DNA of 64,000 nt from Theocolax elegans (GCA_026168455.1 CM047430.1:7558007-7622006); one strand, 5' to 3'. Positions 34,544-47,049 are shown, numbered from the stretch's first letter. Translations and numbers: made by a program. Notes: generated by a model not told the origin, from the sequence alone.

Positions 34544-34981
34544 TTAATTTTGTTGGGTCATGAAGATATCAAATTCTTCTGCTGACATCCCTGGATGATT
34601 TAAACTGTTAAAAAGTTCTTCAAGTTCATCCTTCGATGTTGGTGTTATTTTTTCTATTTGTTTTTCCTTAATTTTCTTTTCTAAATTTTTTATTTTTTCT
34701 TCCACTTTCTCCATCTCTTCACTTATGAATTTTCTTTTTTCTGCTCTAGATGTTTGTGTAGGTACCGTTCTTGTTTTTACTTTTCTTGTCTGTACATAAG
34801 TACCATTACATATTCTTGTGGAAAAACTGGTTACCCATTTATTTTTTTGGTGGATCAGTCTTATACATTTTTCATGATGACGAAACCACTTCACTCCTTC
34901 ATCACTTTCACAACTAGTAGATGTTTGAGTTGAAGCTTCACAAGTAGCAATTTTCTCAATATTTTGAGTAAAATCTGGCAT
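34544..34981 (-). CDS. Gypsy element third ORF, coiled-coil protein of unknown role
   Basis: 145 codons from ATG 34981 (MPDFTQNIEKIATCEAS) to TAA at 34544, uninterrupted. It occupies the position where env lies in errantiviruses, between pol and the polypurine tract. It has no signal peptide, no membrane segment and no furin-like site, so it is not an envelope protein. The N-terminal third is Ser/Thr/Cys-rich (ASTQTSTSCESDEGVKWF). The middle is basic with repeated TQT motifs. Residues ~88-112 form a strong charged coiled coil (EEMEKVEEKIKNLEKKIKEK), and the tail is acidic (KDELEELFNSLNHPGMSAEE). It is intact although gag and pol are damaged. Could be an accessory regulator or a captured host fragment. 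Confidence 0.7.
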   Translation of the reverse strand: MPDFTQNIEKIATCEASTQTSTSCESDEGVKWFRHHEKCIRLIHQKNKWVTSFSTRICNGTYVQTRKVKTRTVPTQTSRAEKRKFISEEMEKVEEKIKNLEKKIKEKQIEKITPTSKDELEELFNSLNHPGMSAEEFDIFMTQQN

Positions 34982-35290
34982 TTTCAAAAAACTTTAAAAT
35001 CAAATTTTAAAATCTGACTTTTTCTTTATAGATCCGTTTCGGTTTGAACTTGACTGACTATGTAGACAGTTAAACTGATACTGACAAGCCTGGATTAAGG
35101 ATAGTTTACTTCTCACCCTGTGTTTAAACTTCGTTGGTTGATTGACCTTTTGTTTTGATTTTCATAGTTACTAACACTCTTTTATTTTGTATCATTAAAT
35201 TCGCTTTAATTTGACAACTTTTAATTTATTCTATTATTTTCAGAAAACTATTATGTATTATTATTATTATTATTTTTTATTTATTTATTG

Positions 35291-38200
35291 TTAATTCTTT
35301 TCAAAAATCTTTTCAGATTCCTTTTCCATATAATATGGTTTCAGTTGATTAATATGAAATTTTCCCCGTTCAAACTTCATTTTGTCATCGAATAACAAAT
35401 AAGTGTCGGTTCCAAATTTGTTAATTATTCTATATGGACCTTCGCATAGGTACATAAATTACGCAAGTCGCTTTTCATTCGCATTTGATACGTTTAATGC
35501 TTTAATTAACACTAAATCGTTTATATTAAATTTATATATTTTTCTATTTACATTTTTATTATTCCCTCTATTTATGATGAATTTATGCATTTTATCTTTT
35601 GCTTTTGCAATTTTGTCCTCATAATCTTCTTTAATATTTATTGGATTCGATTTTAAACAATTATTCCAAAATCTTTCGCTTTTGATTGGAAATTGTAATT
35701 CTACTGGCGGAAAACCCGTAGTTTCGTGATGCGTATTATTTAGTACATTTTCAACAAAATGGATTTCATTAGCCCATCCAGTATGCTTATTTAAAATCGA
35801 TCTATATATTCGACCTATTTCTCTATGAGATCGCTCTATAATATTTGATTGTGGGTGTCTTATACTTGAAAATATCATTTTAATATTTTGTTTTTTCAAA
35901 TAATTTTCCCATTTAATACTCGTAAATTGTGACCTATGATCAGATATTATAGCTTTTGGTTTACCTATATCTATAATATATTTATTTATTTTATTTATCA
36001 CAATTGCCGTATTTGCTTTTTTAATAGGATAAAGTACAACAAATTTACTAAAAACATCTATAGTGGATAAAATATAGCAAACTCCACTAGTTGACGGTAT
36101 TAATGGACCATAAAAATCAATGGATAACAGATCACCCGGTTTTTCAATTATTATTGGTTGTACTTCCTCTTTATATGATACAGTTAAACATTTAGTCCTT
36201 TGACAAATATCACACGTTTTTAACGTTGTTGCACATATTTTTCGCAATTTGGAAAAATAAAAATACTCCAAAATCATTAAATAAATTTTTCTTGAACCAA
36301 CGTGTCCATAATAAATATGTAAATTTTGTATTAAATTAACTATAATACACTTTGGTATTACTATTTTATTTTCCCTATGTGTTACTTTACACAAATAGTT
36401 ATTTATATATTTAAATCTACAGAAACTCTCATTGCTTTCTATTTGTTTTTTAATTTCTAGACATAATTCATCTTCATTTTGTATTTTAATTAAATCTTTA
36501 AAATTTTTTATCAATTCTGTATCAATTGCATGTTTCATAATTGCTGCAATAACAATTTCTGAGTTTTTTATATTACATTGATCATCTTCATTCATTCGAC
36601 TTAAGTAGTCTGCAGCTGCATTTTTTACACCCGGTAAATATTCTAATTTAAAATCCATATCTTGGATCGATAAAATCCATCGTGTCAATCTTAAATTACC
36701 GAATTTGCTTTTCTGCAAAAAACTCAAAGCTTCATGATCAGTTCGAATTACAAGCTCTTTAGTTCCTCTTAAAAATATATCTAGTTTATGAATTGACCAC
36801 ACAATTGCAAGTAATTCTTTCTCAGTTGTGAAATAATTCTTTTCGCTCGCTTTTAATGTACAGCTAATACAAGTTACAATTCTTTCTTCGCCCTCTTCAT
36901 CAATTTGAGAAAGAATTCCGGCAATTGCTATGTCACTCGCGTCCGTTGTCAGTATGAACGGTTTATTAATATCAACTGTTTTTAAAATTACATTTTCATT
37001 AAAAAGACTCTTTATTTTGTTAAAAGCTTTAAAATGCTCTTCTTTCCATATAAATTTTACATCTTTTTTCAATAAATTTAACAATGGAACAGTCTCTTGG
37101 GCATAATTCTTAGCAAATTTCGAATAAAAATAAACAAAACCCAAGAAACCTTGCAATTCTTTTACATTTTTAGGTACTTTAAAATTCTTGATATTTTGTA
37201 TTTTTTCTGGATCAGGTTTTATTCTCTTATATGTAATAATATTTCCCAAAAATTTAATTTCTTTTTGAACAAAATTTGATTTCTTAAAATTTAACCTTAA
37301 ATTGGCTTTTATTAATCGGTTAAATAATATTCCAAGATGCATCAAATGCTCTTCAAATGTTTTAGAAAAAACAAACAAATCGTCTACAAACGTTAATAAA
37401 AAATCATTTAATCCCGTTATGACTTTATCTAATCCCCTCAAAAGAGCTGCACTGCTAATTTTTATTCCAAATGGAACTACATTATATTCATATACCTTAT
37501 TATCACATATAAATGCAGTGTATTGTTTACTATATTCTACTAAAGGAATTTGGTTAAAACTAGCCGTCATGTCAAAACTAGACATCCATACATGATTTTT
37601 ACATCGTGCTAATACTTCTTCTATTCCCGGTGGAGATTCGTAATCATTCTTTAAATTTAAATTTAAATTTCTGGCATCTAAACATATTCTAATAGAACCA
37701 TCTTTCTTAGGTACAATAACACATGGATGTATAAAATTACTATTTGATCTACGAATTATACCTTGTTCTAACATTTTATTTACTTCCATGCTTACTTGTT
37801 CTCGGTATTTAATCGGTATCGGGTATGGTTTTTTATAATACTCATAATTATTTTTTAGTACTAATTTGTATTTAAAATTATACAATAATCCAGGGCTTTC
37901 TTGAAAAAAATCTTTATAGTATGTTATAACTTCTTTTAATTTCAATTTTTGCATATCATTTATTTGATTACACAAAGCAATTTTCTCGTCAATATCGACG
38001 GTTTTTATATTATAATCCGGAAAATCTTCTAATTTTGAATTTTCCTCAATTTTATAATTTTTAATTTTTTCATCCCCATTATCATATTGAATAGTTAAGG
38101 ATTCATATTCATTTTTATTTATTAATTTTGAGTTATAAGATATTTTACTTGTTTCCTTCCCTGTTTCAAAAGTAATTTGTTCTTTTTTAGTATCCATACA

Positions 38201-38743
38201 CATTTTTAATTCTTTTTGAGTATCATACCCGATAATACATGATTTAACTAATTTCGGTATAATTAAAAAAATTATTTGTGTTTTTAAATTATTTATTTTA
38301 ACATTTGCTAGTATTTGCTTATTTATTCGCGTAGATTTTAAACCGGTAGCACCTTTTATAATAATTTTTCCCGATATTGGTAAAGTAGGAATCTTTTCTA
38401 ATGATTGTATATTTTCAATATAAAATTCTTCTGAAATACAAGTAACTTCACTACCTGTATCAATTAAAGCGTTAATTTCAATATTTTCAATTTTTATTTT
38501 AATTTCTGGACAAGTAATAGCATTATTATTTTCAGAGTCTTTATTATTATTATCCGGTTCAATATCGTAAATTAGATCTTTACGTGGATCTTCATATATC
38601 GTATTTATTATAAAATTTTCTTTATTTATTTTTTCAACTGTATTCAATTTTTTAGTTAATTTATTATTTTTCCCTGCAGTTGCATTTTCATTAATTTTTA
38701 AAGGGGTTTCCGAGTTGGAAAATACAACTCCTTTTAGTTTCCC
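35291..38743 (-). pseudogene. pol: Gypsy pol polyprotein (PR-RT-RNaseH-IN), one late stop
   Basis: Open for over 1,090 codons. I place the join to gag at 38743, where the slippery heptamer shifts into this frame; no ATG is needed. Numbering from 38647: protease LIDTGSEVTCIS (Asp ~63); RT motif A SSFDMTASFNQIPL, motif C LLTFVDDLFVFS (~418; FVDD where YVDD is usual); RNase H TTDASDIAIAGIL to RTDHEALSFL; integrase zinc finger HIYYGH...CDICQRTK (~777 on); integrase core with Asp (LLSIDFYGPL, ~844), Asp (AIISDHRSQF, ~900) and Glu (NIIERSHREIG, ~937). TAA at 35459-35461 stops the frame, but it reopens at once with FMYLCEGPYRIINKFG, the GPY/F module, and runs to TAA 35291-35293. One nonsense change thus removes the last ~55 residues. 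Confidence 0.88.
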
Positions 38744-40145
38744 TGATTATATACTCTACTAGTTTTTTCATTTTGAATATCATTCGAATTATGTATATCT
38801 GCTAAGACTTCAATTTTATCATAATTGTTATCAGTCTGTTCAATTAGTTTTTTATTCTCCGAACCTTGTTTAACAATACATTTTTTATTTTTATATGTTT
38901 GTATAGAATTAATTGTGGGCGTGCTATTTCTTTGATAACCTTCCCTATGCATTTTATTTTGATATGCAGAATAATTTTGATTCTCTTTTGGTATATTTGA
39001 ATTTATATTTTTATTTTCATAAGTTTTATACCCTTTTCGCGTTGATTAGGCATATGGTTTTCATATCGATTTGTAATCTTATCATATTTTCGGTTTTTAT
39101 CAAAATCAGAATCAAAATCTGCTAAAATTTTTAATAAGTTTTCTTTTGATTTATTTTGTTGCTCTAAAATTGAATGTTTAATTGAACGTTCATAATGTTC
39201 ACTAATTTTCTCAACTAACTCAGCTTCAGTTAATTCATAATTTAATTCTTTTGCTAAACCAAGCATATGTGTAGCATATTCTACCCTACTCATTTTTCCT
39301 GCAAAATATTGCCCAAATTCAATATTCCTACGTGTTTGCCGTTGAGTAGAAGAATTCCAATATCGTTCTATGAATTTATTTTTAAAATCATTGAAATCAT
39401 TTATCTCATGTTCTTGTAAATAGTACCATTCTTTTGCGGATTTATCTAATGCTTGTGAAATAATACATATGACTTCCTCAAAATTAGAAGCAGTCGTATT
39501 TATATATTTTTCTAATTCGTACAAGAAACGCATAGGTCTTTCGTTTGTAAATCCATAAAATTTAGGAATAATTAATTTTACCCGAAAATGATTATTTTCA
39601 GACTGAGTACAATTTACCCCTAATAATGTATTATTTTTTATATTATTTTCAATTTTATTAATTTTTTCAATTAAAACATTATTATTTTCAATAATCATTT
39701 TATTTATTATTGGTTTAATTCTATCTGCATCTATCTTATCCCTAATAATTTCTTCTAAATTATTTAATTCCTTATTCATTTCAGAGAATCTACGTGTAAA
39801 TCCATCATTTTCGGATTCTAATACTTTTATCCTTTGTTTATTCATTTTATTATCTTCCACTAATGTCTTTACATGTTGTGAAAGAATATCTATTTGTTCA
39901 GAGAAATTTTCTTTTAAAGCATCATAATAATCTTTACATTCTTTTTTTATTACTTCTGAGGTATTTTCATACTTATCAATTTTATTATCTAATTCATTAT
40001 CTTTATCAAATAAATCTTTTAATTCCTGAGTAACTGCTTGTTCCCAATTTCATCGAATTTGATCTACTGATTCTATTTCATTATGTTCTTTAGCTTGTTC
40101 TAAATTTAACATAAATGATCCTGATCTCCTATTCAAAACAGCCAT
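38734..40145 (-). pseudogene. gag: Gypsy gag, with a nonsense codon and a frameshift
   Basis: Structural protein of the element. ATG at 40145 (MAVLNRRSGSFMLNLEQAKE) leads to an in-frame TGA at codon 32 (40052-40050, probably from TGG). The frame then stays open through coiled-coil sequence and the capsid-like region ALDKSAKEWYYLQEHEI...FKNKFIERYW, typical of the retrotransposon gag domain. It ends at 39003 after an indel near 39040, and the last ~90 codons continue in another frame to TAA 38736-38734 (MHREGYQRNSTPTINSIQ). I see no CCHC zinc knuckle. The alternative start at 39860 would avoid the TGA. Confidence 0.8.
38737..38743 (-). promoter_or_regulatory. -1 ribosomal frameshift site GGGAAAC at the gag/pol join
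   Basis: In gag frame the minus strand reads CAG GGA AAC TAA. The heptamer G-GGA-AAC is in the correct X-XXY-YYZ phase, directly before the gag stop. Slipping one base back gives GGG AAA CTA AAA, which is exactly the open pol frame. Sequence placement is direct; use in translation is inference. Confidence 0.75.
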
Positions 40146-40339
40146 TTTTACTAATTACTTTAATTTAATCTAATAAAATATTTTTACATAAACTTAAACC
40201 TAATATTTTTCCTAATTTAACTTCAAATTTTTAAATATTTTTGCCAATTTATTATTAATTTTGTTTTTAATATTTTACATTTTATTATTTAAATATTATT
40301 ACAAATATTTTTAAATTTATATTTTAAATTTTATTCGTA

Positions 40340-40356
40340 TCCTGGCAGGATCGCCA
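40340..40356 (-). promoter_or_regulatory. Primer binding site, tRNA-Arg type
   Basis: On the minus strand TGGCGATCCTGCCAGGA starts 7 bases after the 5' LTR end. It is complementary to the 3' end TCCTGGCAGGATCG-CCA that I recall for an insect tRNA-Arg (17 bases). Confidence 0.8.
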
Positions 40357-40936
40357 ATTTTTATGTAACAGGCTTATTTTTATCCCTTACATAAAAATAC
40401 ATTTATTTTTAGCAGTACCGTAATAAATGTATAAAGTGAAAACGTCTGGGGTAGATTAGAAACAAATCCAGTGTTTCTTTTCATCCAAGAACGATTTCTG
40501 GATATTTTAATGGAATAAGAGGTTGGATAGAGGTTCGAACGAATCCAGCGTTCGGCCTCGCCCAATAAACTCTGTGGTGAATATATTATGTGAAAAAATC
40601 AGGTAGATGTTGGAATAAATCCAGTATTCCACATCGTCTGAGTATTTTTCTATGGAAAAAAGGCAAAATTAGAATAATTCGGGTAGAATAAAAAGCGAAT
40701 CTAGCGCTCCTTTTCGTCTGAATGTATTCTAAGGAATTGGCTTTAAAGGATAAAAGGACTTGGGTAAAGATTGGAATGATTCCAGCATTCCATCTTGTCC
40801 AAGTACCTTTAAATAAACATCACACCTCTAGCTGTTTAATTAAACTCACAAAATTTATTTATTTCTAGAATTGGCGAGGAGGGTGCTTCCTTCCTCGCCT
40901 TACAGCTCGAGGCGAATGCTGAATTCGACAGCGAGA

Positions 40937-41039
40937 CAGAGTGACCAGTTGGCGATTTTTTTTCCTTTTCTCTCTTACGTATATTGATGTTTATTAAGCA
41001 AGAGCAACAAAGAGAAAAAATCGCCATCTGACAACCCTG
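40937..41039. mobile_element. 103-bp hAT-like MITE
   Basis: Present in the 5' LTR and absent from the other two LTR copies. It is flanked by the 8-bp direct repeat CAGCGAGA (40929-40936 and 41040-41047), the hAT target-site length. TIRs of about 25 bp: CAGAGTGACCAGTTGGCGAT at the left, and CAGGGTTGTCAGATGGCGAT as the complement of the right end. It has no coding capacity. Confidence 0.9.
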
Positions 41040-41590
41040 CAGCGAGACGGCCGGTTTTGTACCTTTGGTTAGAGGTGGGGACTGCTCTCCCACCTTCTTC
41101 ACACCTACAGCTGGAGTTTTCGGTTTCCCTCTCTTCTCATTATCTTCTTTGTTGTTTCATATAATTTTGGCACAGGGTCGTCAACATCTCTGTCTTTATA
41201 TTAATTTACATTAGTTTTCAAAATCTGAATCTTATATTAATATAATAATTAACAAACGTGAAAAACAATCTTAATTTTAATTTGAATACATTTTACTTTA
41301 ATTTATTGATCTAATACTTATTTATTTTTTATCACTTTTCTCACATATATTTTTTATATATATATCATGTATAATTATATATTATAATATTATAATATAC
41401 TGTATAATTTCAAATTTTATTATTATTAACTATAAACAATATAAATTTGCACCTTAGTTAATTTTAGTCGTATTTCAATTTCAGAATATGTATATTTTGC
41501 AAAATAAAAAATTCTTTAAATAAAATTATAAATTTTATTAATTTTGATTTATTAATTATTTAAATAAATTAATTTAAATAATTAAAAAGA

Positions 41591-41662
41591 TCTTCCGAGA
41601 GTCGGGCTTGAACCCGGACCTCTTGCGTGGCACGCTTATACTCTATCGCTTGAGCTAATACG
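41591..41662 (-). other. tRNA-like segment within 5' LTR
   Basis: Third copy of the LTR tRNA-like segment, with box A TTAGCTCAAGCGATAGAG and box B GGGTTCAAGCCC. Confidence 0.5.
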
Positions 41663-41719
41663 CTATGTGACTGGAGCCTAACCATACATATATATATATA
41701 TATGGTTATGCCCGTCACA

Positions 41720-44700
41720 CTAGATTAGGGAACACTAGTTCTATTTAAGTGTACTCGAGTAATTCTACTAAGCCTTAAAATGTCGCTTCCATGTTCATAT
41801 TTGCACCTTCTGTTTATTTCGGCCATTCGAGACTGCTTATTGATATTCCGTACCCAGAACATGTGAAGTCATCGACATTTTAATAAATGGCAGTGCTAGA
41901 TATATGATAATTTCAATCAATCAGCAGAGTAATATATACAATTCGTCTAGACACCGTATATGTGAAGCTTGGTTAAAATTAAGTGCTCTCGTACAGTTTG
42001 GATTATCCTTGAAATATTTCTCCCATCCCTGTCGGTAACGTCAATGCAATTCAGCCGTTTGGTAGTGTCGAGTTACTGCTACTGTATTGTAAGAAACAAA
42101 CAATCAAGGATATTTCTTAAACATTTAACTAGATGTATGACTCTTCCTGTCAAGCAGGCAAGGAGCAAACTGCATGCATTTAGGCTCTAGATTAGTAAAC
42201 ACTAGTTCCATTTATGTGTCCTCGAGTAATTCTTTTAAACCTTAAAATGTCGCTTCAAGATTCGTATTAGTACCGTTTATTTATTTCAGCTATTCGAGTC
42301 TGCTTATTGATATTCCTTACCAAGAACATGTGAAGCCAACGACGCTTTATTAAACGGCCGTGCTATATATATAAAAATTTCATTCATTCAGCAGAGTATT
42401 AAATACAATACATCTAGGCACCGAATATGAGAAGCTTGGTTACAATTAAGTACTCTCGTACAATTTGGATTATCCTTGAAATATTTCTCCCATCCCTGCC
42501 GGTAACGTCAATGCAATTCAGCCGTTTAGTAGTTTCGAGTTATTGCTACTGTATTGTAAGAAACAAAACAATCAAGGATATTTGTTAAATATTTTAACTA
42601 GATGTATGACTCTTTCTGTCAAGCAGGCAAGGAGCAAACTGCATGCATTTAGGCTCTAGATTAGTAAAGAATAGTTCCATTTATGTGTACTCTATTAATT
42701 ATTCTATGCCTTAAATTTTCGCTTCCAGATTCCTATTAGTACCGTCTGGATATTTCAGCCATTCGAGTCTGCTTATTGATATTCCGTTCCAAGAAAATGT
42801 GAAGCCAACGACGTTTTATTATACGGCAGTGCTAGATATATGATAATTTCGATCAATCAGCAGAGTAATATATACAATTCATCTAGACACCGAATATGTG
42901 AAGCTTGGTTAAAATTAAGTGCTCTCGTACAGTTTGGATTATCCTTGAAATATTTCTCCCATCCCTGCCGGTAACGTCAATGCAATTCAGCCGTTTAGTA
43001 GTGTCGAGTTATCGCTACTGTATAGTACGAAACAAAACCACCAAGGATATTTTGTTAAACATTAAAGCTAGAAGTTTGGCTCATTTTGCCAAGCAGGCAA
43101 GGAGCAAACAGCATGCATTTGGGCTCTAGATCAGAACAGACTAGTTCCATTTATGTGTACTCGAGTGATTCTTTTAAACCTTAAAATGTCGCTTCGAGAT
43201 TCGTATTAGTACCGATTATTTATTTCAGCTATTCGAGTCTGCTTATTGATATTCTGTACCAAGAACATGTGAAGCCAACGACGCTTTATTAAACGGCCGT
43301 GCTAAATATATGAAAATTTCAATCATTCAGCAGAGTATTAAATACAATACATCTAGGCACCGAATATGAGAAGCTTGGCTAGAATTAAGTGCTCTCGTAC
43401 AATTTGGATTATCCTTGAAATATTTCTCCCATCCCTGCCGGTAAGGTCAATGCAATTCAGCCGTTTAGAAGTTTCGAGTTATTGCTACTGTATTGTGAGA
43501 AACAAAACAATCAAGGAAAATTTGTTAAACATTAAAGCTAGAAGTTAGGCTCATTCTGCCAAGCAGGCAACGAGCAATCAGCATGCATTTGGGCTCTAGA
43601 TTAGTAACGACTAGTTCCATTTAATTGTAGTCGGGTAATTCTTCTAAGCGTTAAAATGTCGCTTCCCGGTTCTTATTTGTACCGTCTGTTTATTTCAACC
43701 TTTCGAGTCTGCTTATTGATATTCCGTTCCAAGAAAATGTGAAGCCAACGACGTTTTATTAAACGCCAGTGCTAGATATATGATAATTTCTATCATTTAG
43801 CAGAATAATAAATACAATAGATCTAGGCACCGACTATAAAAAGCTTCGATAAAATTAAGTGCTCTCGTACAGTTTGAATTATCCTTAATATATTTTTCCC
43901 ATCCCTGCCGGTAACGTCAATGCAATTTAGCCGTTAAGCAGTGTCGAGTTATTGCTACTGTATTGTAAGAAATCAACAATCAAGGATATTTGTTAAACAT
44001 TTTAACTAGATGTATGACTCTTTCTGTCAAGCAGGCAAGGAGCAAATTTCATGCATTGAGGCTCTAGATTACTAAAGACTAGTTCCATTTATGTGTACTC
44101 GAGTAATTCTTTTAAACCTTAAAATGTCGCTTCGAGATTCGTATTAGTACCGTTTATTTATTTCAGCTATTCGAGTCTGCTTATTGATATTCCGTACCAA
44201 GAACATGTGAAGCCAACGACGCTTTATTAAACGGCCGTGCTATATATATAAAAATTTCATTCATTCAGCAGAGTATTAAATACAATACATCTAGGCACCG
44301 AATATGAGAAGCTTGGTTAGAATTAAGTGCTCTCGTACAATTTGGATTATCCTTGAAATATTTCTCCCATCCCTGCCGGTAACGTCAATGCAATTCAGCC
44401 GTTTAGTAGTTTCGAGTTATTGCTACTGTATTGTAAGAAACAAAACAATCAAGGATATTTGTTAAATATTTTAACTAGATGTATGACTCTTTCTGTCAAG
44501 CAGGCAAGGAGCAAACTGCATGCATTTAGGCTCTAGATTAGTAAAGAATAGTTCCATTTAAGTGTAGTCGGGTAATTCTTCTAAGCGTTAAAATGTCGGT
44601 TCCGGTTCTTATTTGTACCGTCTGTTTATTTCAACCTTTCGAGTCTGCTTATTGATATTCCGTTCCAAGAAAATGTGAAGCCAACGACGTTTTATTAAAC

Positions 44701-46752
44701 GCCAGTGCTAGATATATGATAATTTCTATCATTTAGCAGAATAATAAATACAATAGATCTAAGCACCGACTATAAAAAGCTTCGATAAAATTAAGTGCTC
44801 TCGTACAGTTTGGATTATCCTTGAAATATTTCTCCCATCCCTGCCGGTAACGTCAATGCAATTCAGCCGTTTAGTAGTGTCGAGTTATCGCTACTGTATA
44901 GTACGAAACAAAACCACCAAGGATATTTTGTTAAACATTAAAGCTAGAAGTTTGGCTCATTTTGCCAAGCAGGCAAGGAGCAAACAGCATGCATTTGGGC
45001 TCTAGATTAGTACAGACTAGTTCCATTTATGTGTACTCGAGTAATTCTTTTAAACCTTAAAATGTCGCTTCGAGATTCGTATTAGTACCGATTATTTATT
45101 TCAGCTATTCTAGTCTGCTTATTGATATTCTGTACCAAGAACATGTGAAGCCAACGACGCTTTATTAAACGGCCGTGCTAAATATATGAAAATTTCAATC
45201 ATTCAGCAGAGTATTAAATACAATACATCTAGGCACCGAATATGAGAAGCTTGGTTAGAATTAAGTGCTCTCGTACAATTGGGATTATCCTTGAAATATT
45301 TTTCCCATCCCTGCCGGTAAGGTCAATGCAATTCAGCCGTTAGAAGTTTCGAGTTATTGCTACTGTATTGTGAGAAACAAAACAATCAAGGAAAATTTGT
45401 TAAACATTAAAGCTAGAAGTTTGGCTCATTCTGCCAAGCAGGCAACAAGCAATCAGCATGCATTTGGGCTCTAGATTAGTAACGACTAGTTCCATTTAAG
45501 TGTAGTCGGGTAATTCTTCTAAGCGTTAAAATGTCGGTTCCGGTTCTTATTTGTACCGTCTGTTTATTTCAACCTTTCGAGTCTGCTTATTGATATTCCG
45601 TTCCAAGAAAATGTGAAGCCAACGACGTTTTATTAAACGCCAGTGCTAGATATATGATAATTTCTATCATTTAGCAGAATAATAAATACAATAGATCTAG
45701 GCACCGACTATAAAAAGCTTCTATAAAATTAAGTGCTCTCGTACAGTTTGAATTATCCTTGAAATATTTCTCCCATCCCTGCCGGTAACGTCAATGCAAT
45801 TTAGCCGTTAAGCAGTGTCGAGTTATTGCTACTGTATTGTAAGAAATCAACAATCATGGATATATGTTAAACATTTTAACTAGATGTATGACTTTTTCTG
45901 TCAAGCAGGCAAGGAGCAAATTTCATGCATTGAGGCTCTAGATTAGTAAAGACTAGTTCCATTTATGTGTACTCGAGTAATTCTTTTAAACCTTAAAATG
46001 TCGCTTCGAGATTCGTATTAGTACCGTTTATTTATTTCAGCTATTCAAGTCTGCTTATTGCTATTCCGTACCAAGAACATGTGAAGCCAACGACGCTTTA
46101 TTAAACGGCCGTGCTATATATATAAAAATTTCTATTATTCAGCAGAGAAATAATGACAATACATCTAGGCACCGAATATGAGAAGCTTGGTTAGAATTAA
46201 GTGCTCTCGTACAATCTGGATTATCCTTGAAGAATTTCTTTCATCACTGTCGGTAACGTCATTGCAATTCAGCCGTTTAGTAGTGTCGAGTTATTGCCAG
46301 TGTATTGTAAGAAACAAACAATCAAGGATATTTGTTAAACACTTTAACTAGATGTATGACTATTCCTCTCAAGCAGGCAAGTGTAAAGAGCATGCATTTA
46401 GGCTCTAGGTTAGTGATCACTAGTTCCATTTTATTGCACTTGAGTAATTCTACTAAGCCTTAAAATGTCGCTTCCAGGTTCATATTTGTACCTTTTGTTT
46501 ATTTCGGCCATTGGAGACTGCTTATTGCTATTCCGTACCAAGAACATGTGAAGCCTTCGACATTTTAATAAATGGCAGTACTAGATATATGTTAATTTCT
46601 ATCTTTCAGCAGAGAAATAAGTACAATACATCTAGGCACCAAATATGAGACGCTAGGTTGGAATCAAGTGCACCCGTACAATTTGGATTATCCTTAAAAT
46701 ATTTCTTTCATGACTGTCGGTAACGTCGATGCAATGCCGCCGTTTAGTAGTG
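41720..46752 (+). repeat. ~470-bp satellite array 3
   Basis: About eleven head-to-tail monomers (CATGCATT landmark at about 42172, 42644, 43112, 43581, 44050, 44519, 44990, 45460, 45924 and 46390). There are higher-order similarities: for example the block near 43370-43840 resembles 45240-45710 more than its neighbours, so multi-monomer units have been copied. No conserved ORF. Confidence 0.92.
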
Positions 46753-47049
46753 TTGTTCCTACTAGCACACAACGTTGTAGCAACGTTGTGGCAACGTGGT
46801 TTTGACAACGTTACAACGTTGTTATAAAATTTGTTGAAACGTTGGATAAACGTTGCTACAACGTGGGATATGTCCGCTAAGATTTATGTAATTTGCCGCG
46901 ATAGGTAGAAATAACGTTGTAACAACGTTTGAGCAACGTTGAAAATGCCTTTGAAAAATTTATTTTATATACAAATTTAAAAAAGGTCCCGGGTAAGCGA
47001 AAAAATACATTTTTAAATGCACAAAATTTTTACTAATAAAAAAATTTTC

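Larger units (their letters stand above)
33026..41719 (-). mobile_element. Nearly complete Ty3/Gypsy LTR retrotransposon
   Basis: Minus-strand element of 8.7 kb. In its own sense the order is 5' LTR (41719-40364), primer binding site, gag, pol, a third ORF, polypurine tract, and 3' LTR (34308-33062). LTRs start TGTGAC and end GTTACA. CTAG flanks the whole insertion (33022-33025 and 41720-41723) if the extra 36 bp at 33026-33061 is counted as part of it. Domain order PR-RT-RNaseH-IN and the tRNA-Arg-type primer site suggest the 412/mdg1 side of Gypsy, as an inference. gag carries a nonsense codon and a frameshift, and pol one nonsense codon near its end, so this copy is defective but young. 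Confidence 0.9.
40364..41719 (-). repeat. 5' LTR of the Gypsy element (1356 bp with MITE)
   Basis: Counterpart of 33062-34308. It carries a 103-bp MITE plus 8-bp target duplication (40937-41047); without them it is 1245 bp, matching the other LTR. The right end GCCCGTCACA meets satellite sequence at CTAG. Confidence 0.9.

Noticed and set aside
34544..34981. Envelope protein of a retrovirus-like element
   Set aside because: The third ORF has no signal peptide, transmembrane segment or cleavage site.
41969..43548. Recurrent ORFs starting MVKIKCSRTVWIILEIF in the satellite
   Set aside because: They are chance open frames of the monomer with frameshifts and stops in many copies; no domain.
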